From contig JAKAYN010000035.1 of NCBI GenBank assembly GCA_021826785.1, positions 1 to 6,409 on the forward strand: a DNA stretch of 6,409 bases, written 5' to 3'. A model generated the notes under the pieces. It saw nothing but the letters and a program-made list of their open reading frames with translations, was not told the origin of the DNA and made no database searches. The DNA is from Thermoplasmata archaeon. GTDB taxonomy: Archaea; Thermoplasmatota; Thermoplasmata; Thermoplasmatales; Thermoplasmataceae. Positions 1 through 5,901 of this stretch are shown piece by piece; within the stretch, counting starts at the first letter, position 1; the number at the start of each line of letters is the position of its first letter. The position numbers and the translations under genes were made by a program.

Positions 1-6
1 AAGAAT

Positions 7-486
7 TTAAGCTATTGATTTTTCCATTATTATTATCTCCTTCCATGATGAATCATAGTAATGATTTCCTGTGTTAATGTATCCAAGTGATTCATAATAG
101 TCAACAAGGCCCTCCACAGCCTCTATTTCTATTTTGCCTATGCCAAGCTGCCTTGCAATGGACTCAACAACTTTTAATAATAAATATCCTGAACCATTGC
201 TCTTAACAGCAAAGTTCCTTGCAAGCATTTCAATTACAATTTTATCAGCATTGCTTAAATCAGGTTCGAATCTAAACATAATTACGCTGTCTATGTTTCC
301 ATGCGATTCCTTAATTAAAACAACGTTGTTCTTATCGAGGCCCCATTCATAGAAGTATTTTAATTTATAATCACGCATATTTTTATCATGGGATTCGAAA
401 AGTCTTTTAGTATCAGAGCTTTTAATAAGCCTGTATCCCTGTGGCAGTTCCACATAGATATTATTCTTAATCTTTACCATTGGCAT
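7..486 (-). CDS. GNAT-family N-acetyltransferase-like protein
   Basis: A 159-residue protein with the C-terminal half of a GNAT acetyltransferase fold. A beta strand at about 83-90 (IVIEMLARN) leads into an acetyl-CoA pyrophosphate loop, K95-S-N-G98-S-G100, which fits the Q/R-x-x-G-x-G/A motif with Lys in first place. An amphipathic helix (101-115) and the typical ending EAVEGLVDYYESLGY (about 122-136) follow. GNAT enzymes transfer an acetyl group from acetyl-CoA to an amine; nothing here shows the substrate. It is soluble, with no signal peptide. The first 75 residues are divergent. The ATG at 486 is the longest start; a second ATG two codons in (480) is equally possible. It lies 54 bases downstream of the peptidase gene on the same strand and probably has its own promoter. 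The family call is firm and the substrate unknown. Confidence 0.8.
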   Translation of the reverse strand: MPMVKIKNNIYVELPQGYRLIKSSDTKRLFESHDKNMRDYKLKYFYEWGLDKNNVVLIKESHGNIDSVIMFRFEPDLSNADKIVIEMLARNFAVKSNGSGYLLLKVVESIARQLGIGKIEIEAVEGLVDYYESLGYINTGNHYYDSSWKEIIIMEKSIA

Positions 487-510
487 GTTATATAAAAAGG
501 CAGGATTAAA

Positions 511-520
511 TGATAAATTT
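511..520 (-). promoter_or_regulatory. possible TATA box of the acetyltransferase gene
   Basis: On the minus strand this reads AAATTTATCA, centred about 29 bases before the ATG at 486. That suits a leaderless or nearly leaderless archaeal transcript. A second, better-looking TATA-like string (TTTATATAA, 488-496) sits too close to the ATG to serve that start. The surroundings are AT-rich, so chance matches are likely. Confidence 0.3.
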
Positions 521-540
521 TTTGGATTATACTAATTTAA

Positions 541-1332
541 TTAAAATAAACAGCAGTAACAGCAGTTACTTCCTGTGTAATAGACCTCAAAGCTGCCATT
601 GTTTGTTATGCTGCCCGGCTCCGCAAGTGTTCCGGAATTTGATACCATTGTTATATTCTCATATGGAAATGATGATATTGTACCTGTTTCACCGTTTATT
701 GTTGCGTAATCCGTCATTTTTAATCCTGTGTACTGACCACCATAATAGGCAGTGCCGAAGTCTGAAAGGCAGCTAAGCTGGCCATTTATCTCAGGCCTTT
801 CCTCAATCCATTCAGCAGAGAGCAATGATGAATTATAATAAACTGCCTTGAAAAAGTGCTCGTTCTCAGAGGTATCGTTTAGATATATATACCAGAGATC
901 AGGTGATTTTGCAAGGAATATATGCACATTGATTATATTTCCTGGATATATTGTCATGTTTATAACGGTCTCTGCAGCCGGAAGCATTTCATACCATGCT
1001 GAGAAAGATGCACCACAATCGTACTGAGATGTTGTACCGGCCTGTATTAATGACGAATCACCGTTAAAAAATCCACCTATTCCAACCCACTGTGCCGAGT
1101 AAGTGCAGTAATATGATGCATTGACATTCTGAACTATCCATGAACCGCTTACACCTGTAACCTCATGCCCTGGATTATTAAAATTTGTGGCAACAACGTA
1201 TCCTGCCCAGTTTGATGATTCCGTTGTGTTTATTTCATGGACATCTTTTAATAAATGATGCCCATGAACTGGCATAATCGAAAGGGCAAATGCAAAAATT
1301 AAGATTAATGATATTATTCTCTTATATGCCAT
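541..1332 (-). CDS. secreted glutamic peptidase, family G1 (eqolisin, formerly A4)-like
   Basis: A 263-residue secreted endopeptidase of the eqolisin type, enzymes that cut proteins at acid pH with a Gln/Glu catalytic dyad. A signal peptide covers about residues 1-24 (MAYKR, then a hydrophobic run, then PVHG). The mature part opens with SSNWAGYVV (39-47), usual for the family. WVGIGG (82-87) is followed by SLIQAG with Q97, the expected catalytic Gln. SAWYEMLP lies at 111-118, SAEWIEERP at 172-180 with E174 as the expected catalytic Glu, and LSDFGTAYY at 189-197. Length fits a fungal-type enzyme without a long propeptide. Seven N-x-S/T sequons (N35, 71, 125, 152, 167, 226, 245) suggest surface glycosylation. 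The protein ends in an unusual CCYCCLF. It probably supplies peptides outside the cell to an acidophile. The bases GTGAT just before the ATG could be a weak ribosome site. Confidence 0.88.
   Translation of the reverse strand: MAYKRIISLILIFAFALSIMPVHGHHLLKDVHEINTTESSNWAGYVVATNFNNPGHEVTGVSGSWIVQNVNASYYCTYSAQWVGIGGFFNGDSSLIQAGTTSQYDCGASFSAWYEMLPAAETVINMTIYPGNIINVHIFLAKSPDLWYIYLNDTSENEHFFKAVYYNSSLLSAEWIEERPEINGQLSCLSDFGTAYYGGQYTGLKMTDYATINGETGTISSFPYENITMVSNSGTLAEPGSITNNGSFEVYYTGSNCCYCCLF
550..567 (-). repeat. 9-base tandem repeat encoding the Cys-Cys tail
   Basis: Two adjacent 9-base units (ACAGCAGTA and ACAGCAGTT on the plus strand) differ only in the last base. On the coding strand they read AACTGCTGT TACTGCTGT, giving Asn-Cys-Cys-Tyr-Cys-Cys two codons before the peptidase stop. 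This looks like a recent in-frame duplication of one Cys-Cys unit. Confidence 0.75.
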
Positions 1333-1375
1333 GAAATCACATGCACTGGTAATATTTTAATTTTTGTATATAATT

Positions 1376-1966
1376 CTAAATGAACTGGCAGAAGAACTCT
1401 ATTTCAAGGTTTACAGTATCATTAAAAACTTTTAAAATATTATTGTTTATTTCAGAGTTATCAATGATGTTTTTCATAAAATCCACAAATCTTTTAAGAT
1501 CATTCGAATGCAGTTTTTCCCATTCATTTATGTATTTGTTATTAGAGTTCTTGCCTGAAAATGTTTCTAGGTAAACCCATTCACCTGCAAGCAACATGGA
1601 TAAAATGCATAGAAAATTATTTTTTGCCAGAATTTTTTCCATGTAATCAATGTATTTTTTTGTTGCCGGCGAAATTTCTATGTTATTTATATTTACATTA
1701 TTTTCATGAAAAAATTCCTCAAAGAATTTTATTTCATCATTTTTTATTAATGATATAAACCATGAGAACATATTTTTATTATTAGATGATAGTTCCTCAA
1801 GCTTTTTTAATACATTTAAATCCTCAAGGACAAAAAAGTAATCCTGCTCGAAATATTTTATAATAATATCATGCTTAACGTTATTATCGATTAACAATCT
1901 TGCAAACTCTGTGTTTACGGCCCTTTTAAAATCTGAATTTTTTAACATTAAATCAGAGTTTTTCAT
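1376..1966 (-). CDS. TenA/THI-4/PQQC-family protein, cysteine-lacking (TenA_E-like)
   Basis: A 196-residue all-helical protein matching the TenA (thiaminase II) family in length and signature. KYFEQDYFFV (37-46) matches the KYYVLQDSYYL region of Bacillus TenA, with D42 at the substrate-pyrimidine Asp. LLAGEWVYLE (125-134) matches LLPCYWLYYE: the catalytic Cys is Gly (128), followed by Glu129, while Y132 and E134 are kept. The C-terminal NLEIEFF keeps a Glu (188) at the place of the catalytic Glu205. TenA proteins hydrolyse thiamine breakdown products such as aminopyrimidine to HMP. The subgroup without the Cys (TenA_E) is known from plants and archaea and salvages the pyrimidine part. The MBL hydrolase gene ends 24 bases upstream on the same strand, so co-transcription is likely. 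The ATG at 1966 is the longest start; M7 is an alternative. The protein is very rich in Asn, Lys and Ile. Confidence 0.75.
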   Translation of the reverse strand: MKNSDLMLKNSDFKRAVNTEFARLLIDNNVKHDIIIKYFEQDYFFVLEDLNVLKKLEELSSNNKNMFSWFISLIKNDEIKFFEEFFHENNVNINNIEISPATKKYIDYMEKILAKNNFLCILSMLLAGEWVYLETFSGKNSNNKYINEWEKLHSNDLKRFVDFMKNIIDNSEINNNILKVFNDTVNLEIEFFCQFI

Positions 1967-1990
1967 ATTTATTGTATTTAAAACACAGAT

Positions 1991-2878
1991 TTATTTATTA
2001 TCAAAATTATTTTTATAATCCATCATGGCTTCTATGATTTGATCCTCATTGATCATTGTTTCATTGTTGTTTATCTCCATATACGCCCTTGCAAGATTTC
2101 CTATGATTCTTTCAGGATTTAACCATGATTTGTATTCTCCAAGATCTATTGATTTTGACGCTTCTATAAAATTTTCTCCTGAGTTAAAGATCTTCATGGC
2201 ACTTGACTGCACAAATTTAAGATATTTTATTGCCGCATCTATATTATCGGTTTTATATGATATCGGGCCATGGCCTGGAACATAGACGCTTGCCCTTAGG
2301 CTTTTCAGGAATTCAAGGGCCATTATATTGCCACGGATGCTTCCGGTCATTGCAAATGGCGTGCATGGCCTTGAGAATAATATATCACCGGTAAAAACTA
2401 TTTTGTCATCGGGTATATATGCTATTAAATCACATGTTGTGTGTGCATTTGGCAAATGCATGACCTTTATCTCCTTTTCATCAATGTAAAGCGATATACC
2501 ATGTGTTACAGTTATATCAGGAACGCTGTATTTTGATGTTGAAAAGTCCAATTCCGGGAAATATTTTAAATAAAGCTTTTCAGTTTGATCGTTTATTGCC
2601 TCAAGGTAATTTGCCTGTGCTATATTTATTGCATTTTCAAACATGTAATTTGTCCATGCATGGTCACCATGGGCATGTGTGTTTACAACTATTCTTACAG
2701 GTACATTTGATATTTTTGATATTTCCTTTATATATTTATCTGTCATCTCTCTTGTTGCGAGGGAATCTATGACCATGCCCATTCTTTTTCCATTTATAAA
2801 GCCACTGTTACCACGAAACCATGTGCCAGGCTCATTTATATATGCATAAACATCATCATTGATTTTTACCATTTCCAT
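1991..2878 (-). CDS. metallo-beta-lactamase-fold metal-dependent hydrolase
   Basis: A 295-residue cytosolic hydrolase of the metallo-beta-lactamase superfamily (GloB-like, COG0491 type). All metal ligands are present: the H-x-H-x-D-H motif in NTHAHGDH (H68, H70, D72, H73), H146 in LPNAHTTCD, D165 in FTGDILF and H203 in VPGHGP, so a two-zinc site is expected. The N-terminal strands (VKINDDVYAYI, then FRGNSGFINGK and MVIDS) are the standard start of the fold. A C-terminal helical segment of about 80 residues follows the last ligand. The superfamily covers thioesterases, lactonases, amidases and phosphodiesterases, and nothing in the sequence fixes the substrate. It lies between the transporter-hydrolase pair (61-base gap) and the TenA gene (24-base gap), all on one strand. 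The start could be M1 (2878) or M3 (2872); the TATA-like TTATATA at 2890-2896 is close to both. Confidence 0.87.
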   Translation of the reverse strand: MEMVKINDDVYAYINEPGTWFRGNSGFINGKRMGMVIDSLATREMTDKYIKEISKISNVPVRIVVNTHAHGDHAWTNYMFENAINIAQANYLEAINDQTEKLYLKYFPELDFSTSKYSVPDITVTHGISLYIDEKEIKVMHLPNAHTTCDLIAYIPDDKIVFTGDILFSRPCTPFAMTGSIRGNIMALEFLKSLRASVYVPGHGPISYKTDNIDAAIKYLKFVQSSAMKIFNSGENFIEASKSIDLGEYKSWLNPERIIGNLARAYMEINNNETMINEDQIIEAMMDYKNNFDNK

Positions 2879-2917
2879 TATTTATCATGTATATAATTTT
2901 TAATGATTATTATTCTT

Positions 2918-2939
2918 TTCGTTTAAATAAAAAATAAAA
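2918..2939 (-). terminator. possible T-rich archaeal terminator after the isochorismatase-like gene
   Basis: Directly after the TAA stop, the minus strand reads ATTTTATTTTTTATTTAAAC. Archaeal RNA polymerase can stop at such T-runs without a hairpin. If it works here it would separate the transporter pair from the MBL-TenA pair. A T-run is weak evidence in DNA this AT-rich. Confidence 0.35.
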
Positions 2940-3470
2940 TTACATTTCATAGAGCCATTTAAATACATTTTTATATGAAATTATCCCTGAATCACCAAGA
3001 ACTTTCCTTATAATAAATAATCCGGCATTCTGGCCTGCATCGCCGTAAGTTGAATAGACAAGATCCGGGCATATTAATACTTTTATACCAAGATCAAAGA
3101 GTTCCATTGCTGAAAGCAGAACAGAGGCATCCGTCTCAACACCCGTTATTAAGAATTCTTTTATTGAGTATTTATCAATTTCATTTAAAAAATCATTGTT
3201 AATTATTGAGTATTTATTATGATAGTATTTTTTATAGTTATTTAGATTGTAATCATCAATTAAATTACAATCCTCGTTTTCCCTAAATCCAGGCCACCAA
3301 TCCATGTTTTTCCTAAAAGGCGAATTTTCATCGTTTTTAAAAAGAAAAATGTAAACCTTTAAAAATTTTGAGTAATCGTTCCTTAAAATATCAAATATCC
3401 TGTAAAATGTTTTTAATGTTCCTGGATTTTCGAAACCCTTCTGTGGATCTATAACTATTATTCCCTTCAT
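2940..3470 (-). CDS. isochorismatase-like hydrolase with Ser in place of the catalytic Cys
   Basis: A 176-residue cytosolic protein with the isochorismatase/nicotinamidase fold. VIDPQKGF (6-13) opens it with the catalytic Asp8, K86 (in HNKYS) is the expected catalytic Lys, and ITGVETDASVLLSAMELFDLG (108-128) is the usual nucleophile loop. In amidase members this loop reads T-x-x-C-V; here it is T113-D-A-S116-V, encoded by TCT. The only cysteines, 68 and 134, lie elsewhere. True isochorismatases cleave a vinyl ether without a Cys, so the protein may be a vinyl-ether hydrolase, a Ser-dependent variant or a non-catalytic relative. Its ATG overlaps the stop of the MFS transporter (ATGA), which shows translational coupling and suggests that it acts on the imported compound. 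No good ribosome site is seen, in line with re-initiation after the transporter stop. Confidence 0.85.
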   Translation of the reverse strand: MKGIIVIDPQKGFENPGTLKTFYRIFDILRNDYSKFLKVYIFLFKNDENSPFRKNMDWWPGFRENEDCNLIDDYNLNNYKKYYHNKYSIINNDFLNEIDKYSIKEFLITGVETDASVLLSAMELFDLGIKVLICPDLVYSTYGDAGQNAGLFIIRKVLGDSGIISYKNVFKWLYEM

Positions 3471-4783
3471 ATGGCATCAAGCGGTCTATTTTTTGTCTCT
3501 GGTGCATATTTAAATGTAACAAAGAGACCAACAACCTCAAAAAATGCAAAGAACAGCATTGAATATTTAAATCCAAGACTGTATAATATTATTGGGAATG
3601 CAGTAACACCAAGGATTGCACCTATCCTTGATGAAAGCGTTGCAAATCCCATTGCCGTTCCTCTAATATTTGTAGGAAATATCTCAACGGGATAGGTAAA
3701 TGTAAGTTCTCCCGGACCAAGATTATGCGAAAAGTGCATGAAACCGAACATGAAAAATAGCATTAAAAATCCTATGTTTCCTGTAAAATAAAGTAAGATC
3801 ATTGGAATTAATGGTAATAGAAAGCCAATGATCTCCATTTTTCTTCTTCCTATTTTTTCTATTAAATGCCACAAAACAATGAAGCCAATTATAACCGGTA
3901 TCTCCTCAAGCAGTGATCCTACAACGCTTATTACATATGATGATGTACTTGCAAAAAGTGATGGTGTGTATGTCCATATTCCATAACTGGCAACATCATA
4001 TGAAAACCAGGCTATTGACACAAAGATCGTGTATCTTATGTATTTCTTGCTGAAAAGTTCATAAATGCTGGTTTTACCCCTGTTAACATATGGATTTTTA
4101 ACGTTTTTATAAAATGTATTTTCTATGGCCATTGCGGCCTCATCATTGCCTGACTTTATTAAATAATATGGTGATTCCGGCATTGATCTTCTTAGTAACA
4201 CAACTATTAAAGGTATTAAAGCGGCACTTAAATACATGTATCTCCATGCATTTGCACCGGCATAAATAACAAAGAGTATCGAAATAATATAAAAGGCTAT
4301 GAAACCTATGTTCCAGTTGAATATATTGTATATTAAGTATTTGCCACGGCTATTTTTTGGTGAGAACTCGGCCTGTATAGAAGAGCTTATTGGATAATCG
4401 GCTCCAATGCCAAGGCCGGCTATTATTTCGAATATTATAAACTCAAAAACGTTTGTTGAAAGCCCTGTTAGAAATAGAAATATAGATGTTATCAAAAGAT
4501 CGTATTCATAGAGTTTCTTTCTGCCAAGTTTATCTGATAGATATCCAAATATTATTGATCCAAAAAACATACCGATTAGCGCGGCCGAGGCCATAAGTGA
4601 GATTTCATATGGCATTGGCATAAAGTAGTTTTTAAGGTACAGAAGTGCAACCGCATATATGCTTAAAACATAGCCGTCCATTATAACACCTGCCGAGGAA
4701 AGCAGTGTTATTTTCCATAATTTTTTACTAACCGGTATTTCATCAAACGAAATACTGTACATATACGAACAGAAGTTCGGCAT
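3467..4783 (-). CDS. MFS transporter, metabolite/phosphate:H+ symporter-like, 12 TM
   Basis: A 438-residue major facilitator superfamily permease with about 12 hydrophobic helices. Family marks in order: MDGY in helix 1 (D36); motif A, G80-Y-L-S-D84-K-L-G-R88-K-K, between helices 2 and 3; GLGIGADYPISSSIQAEF (123-140) with RGKY; PESPYYL (202-208) after helix 6; a second loop IGRRK (311-315); EIFPTNIRGTAMGF (367-380); and the C-terminal PET. The pattern resembles the phosphate:H+ and aromatic-acid/metabolite:H+ symporters, so proton-driven uptake of an anion or small organic compound is likely; the substrate cannot be read. It heads a pair with the isochorismatase-like gene (4-base overlap) and is divergent from the dehydrogenase. 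The longest start (4783) is listed, but the only strong TATA box ends 1 base before it; start M8 at 4762 fits that promoter better and loses no membrane segment. Confidence 0.87.
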   Translation of the reverse strand: MPNFCSYMYSISFDEIPVSKKLWKITLLSSAGVIMDGYVLSIYAVALLYLKNYFMPMPYEISLMASAALIGMFFGSIIFGYLSDKLGRKKLYEYDLLITSIFLFLTGLSTNVFEFIIFEIIAGLGIGADYPISSSIQAEFSPKNSRGKYLIYNIFNWNIGFIAFYIISILFVIYAGANAWRYMYLSAALIPLIVVLLRRSMPESPYYLIKSGNDEAAMAIENTFYKNVKNPYVNRGKTSIYELFSKKYIRYTIFVSIAWFSYDVASYGIWTYTPSLFASTSSYVISVVGSLLEEIPVIIGFIVLWHLIEKIGRRKMEIIGFLLPLIPMILLYFTGNIGFLMLFFMFGFMHFSHNLGPGELTFTYPVEIFPTNIRGTAMGFATLSSRIGAILGVTAFPIILYSLGFKYSMLFFAFFEVVGLFVTFKYAPETKNRPLDAI

Positions 4784-4784
4784 T

Positions 4785-4794
4785 ATTTATAAAT
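4785..4794 (-). promoter_or_regulatory. TATA box of the MFS transporter gene
   Basis: ATTTATAAAT is a perfect 10-base palindrome that contains the same TTTATAAAT string found before the divergent dehydrogenase. It is centred about 7 bases from the ATG at 4783 but about 28 bases from the in-frame ATG at 4762. Archaeal TATA boxes lie about 25-28 bases before the transcript start, so it favours the shorter protein with a leaderless or very short-leader transcript. Confidence 0.5.
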
Positions 4795-4842
4795 TTATCC
4801 ATTTAACAAAGGTTCATATCAATTTTTAATTTTGTGATAACA

Positions 4843-4860
4843 ATATTTATGCATATAAAT
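4843..4860. promoter_or_regulatory. possible operator, imperfect palindrome beside the dehydrogenase TATA box
   Basis: ATATTTATGCATATAAAT is an imperfect inverted repeat (14 of 18 positions match its reverse complement) centred on ATGCAT. It ends one base before the TATA box of the dehydrogenase gene, over the BRE region, where an archaeal regulator could act. AT-rich DNA gives such palindromes by chance, so this is tentative. Confidence 0.25.
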
Positions 4861-4861
4861 T

Positions 4862-4870
4862 TTTATAAAT
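4862..4870 (+). promoter_or_regulatory. TATA box of the alcohol dehydrogenase gene
   Basis: TTTATAAAT is centred 23 bases before the ATG at 4889, with its first base 27 bases away. This spacing places the transcript start at or next to the ATG, the leaderless arrangement common in Thermoplasmatales. No ribosome site precedes the ATG, which agrees. Confidence 0.6.
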
Positions 4871-4888
4871 AAAAATAATGTATTCACA

Positions 4889-5899
4889 ATGAAGGCAGCA
4901 TTACTATATAAAAATGAGAAAAAACTTAGAATTGAAAATGTGGATATCCCTGAGATAAATGATAATGAGATACTTATTAAAGTTATGGCTGCAGGTATAT
5001 GCCATACAGAGTTACATTTTATTGATAATGTACTCACCGCTGGAAAATATCCAATTATACCTGGCCATGAGGTTTCAGGCATAGTCTATAAAAAAGGGAA
5101 CAATGTAAAAGATTTTAATATTAATGATAAAGTAATTTTATATTATTATAACGGATGCGGTAAATGCGATTTTTGTATTAATGGATATGAAAACCTCTGT
5201 GTTGATCCAAGGATGGAATATGGTTTTATAAATGATGGTGGTTTTTCAGAGTATATTAAGGCTGGTGAAAAAAATTTAATAAAACTTGATGATGATACAG
5301 ATATATATTCAATAGCACCAATAGCATGCAGTATAAGCACAGGAATACATGCAATAAATAAGGTGAGGCCAAAATTAAATGACAATGTGTTAATATATGG
5401 TGTTGGCGGCGTTGGTTTCGACCTTATACAGCTAAATAAACTGAATGGCTGCAATGTCTTCTCTGCTTCAAGAAATGATAAAAAGTTGGATATTGCAAAA
5501 ACGCTTGGATCAGATTACAATATAAATACCAAAAATGAGGATATTGTAAATAAAGTAACAAATCTTGGTGGTGTTGATATTATATACGATTTAATAGGCT
5601 CAAATGAGACGATAAATAATGATATAAAGATGCTGAACAATGGAGGTAAATTAATTTTAATAGGATACACTGGCCATGATATAAATATTAATCCACTGTA
5701 TCTTATAATAAAGGAAATTCAAATAATACCATGTGTTGGAAACACAAAGTATGAATTAAAGGAGGCAATAAAATTGTTCAATGAAGGGAAGATAAAAATA
5801 GTTATAGATAAATTTGACAGAATAGAAAACATAAATGATGACCTTGAAAAAATAAGAAATGGTGATGCAATTGGCAGAATAATAATAAAATTTGATTGA
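4889..5899 (+). CDS. zinc-dependent alcohol dehydrogenase (MDR superfamily)
   Basis: A 336-residue medium-chain dehydrogenase/reductase that interconverts alcohols and aldehydes or ketones with NAD(P). The GroES-like catalytic domain holds the catalytic zinc ligands C38 (AGICHTELH), H60-E61 (PGHEVSG) and C147 (APIACSIS), plus the structural zinc lobe C90, C93, C96 and C104. The Rossmann domain has G171-V-G-G-V-G176. At the end of the second nucleotide-binding strand the usual acidic residue for NAD is replaced by Ser194-Arg195 (FSASRND), which suggests a preference for NADP; this is inference. Length and cysteine pattern fit the AdhP/AdhT-type family; the substrate is not shown. The gene is divergent from the MFS transporter, has its own leaderless-type promoter, and meets the mutarotase gene tail to tail with 2 bases between the stop codons. 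The start at 4889 is fixed by the MKAALLY opening and the TATA spacing. Confidence 0.9.
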   Translation: MKAALLYKNEKKLRIENVDIPEINDNEILIKVMAAGICHTELHFIDNVLTAGKYPIIPGHEVSGIVYKKGNNVKDFNINDKVILYYYNGCGKCDFCINGYENLCVDPRMEYGFINDGGFSEYIKAGEKNLIKLDDDTDIYSIAPIACSISTGIHAINKVRPKLNDNVLIYGVGGVGFDLIQLNKLNGCNVFSASRNDKKLDIAKTLGSDYNINTKNEDIVNKVTNLGGVDIIYDLIGSNETINNDIKMLNNGGKLILIGYTGHDININPLYLIIKEIQIIPCVGNTKYELKEAIKLFNEGKIKIVIDKFDRIENINDDLEKIRNGDAIGRIIIKFD

Positions 5900-5901
5900 A
5901 A

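Noticed and set aside
488..496. TTTATATAA as the promoter of the acetyltransferase gene
   Set aside because: It sits two bases before the ATG; no in-frame start codon lies at the proper distance downstream, so a chance match is more likely.
510..776. Plus-strand open frame of 88 codons overlapping the peptidase gene
   Set aside because: It lies antisense to a gene with strong family motifs, and its product (rich in Leu, Cys and His) resembles no family I know.
2890..2896. TTATATA as a firm TATA box for the MBL hydrolase gene
   Set aside because: Centred only 15 bases from the first ATG and 21 from the second, it is closer than the usual spacing, so I could not fix either the promoter or the start.
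3391..3576. Minus-strand 61-codon frame across the transporter/hydrolase junction
   Set aside because: It is a shadow in another frame of two well-supported overlapping genes.
4784..4888. TPP (THI-element) riboswitch ahead of the transporter, suggested by the nearby TenA gene
   Set aside because: The spacer has none of the conserved TPP riboswitch strings (CTGAGA, the ACC-CTGAT-like segment) and is too short and AT-rich to fold as one.
5146..5454. Minus-strand 102-codon frame inside the dehydrogenase gene
   Set aside because: It is antisense to conserved zinc-lobe and Rossmann coding sequence with no motif of its own.
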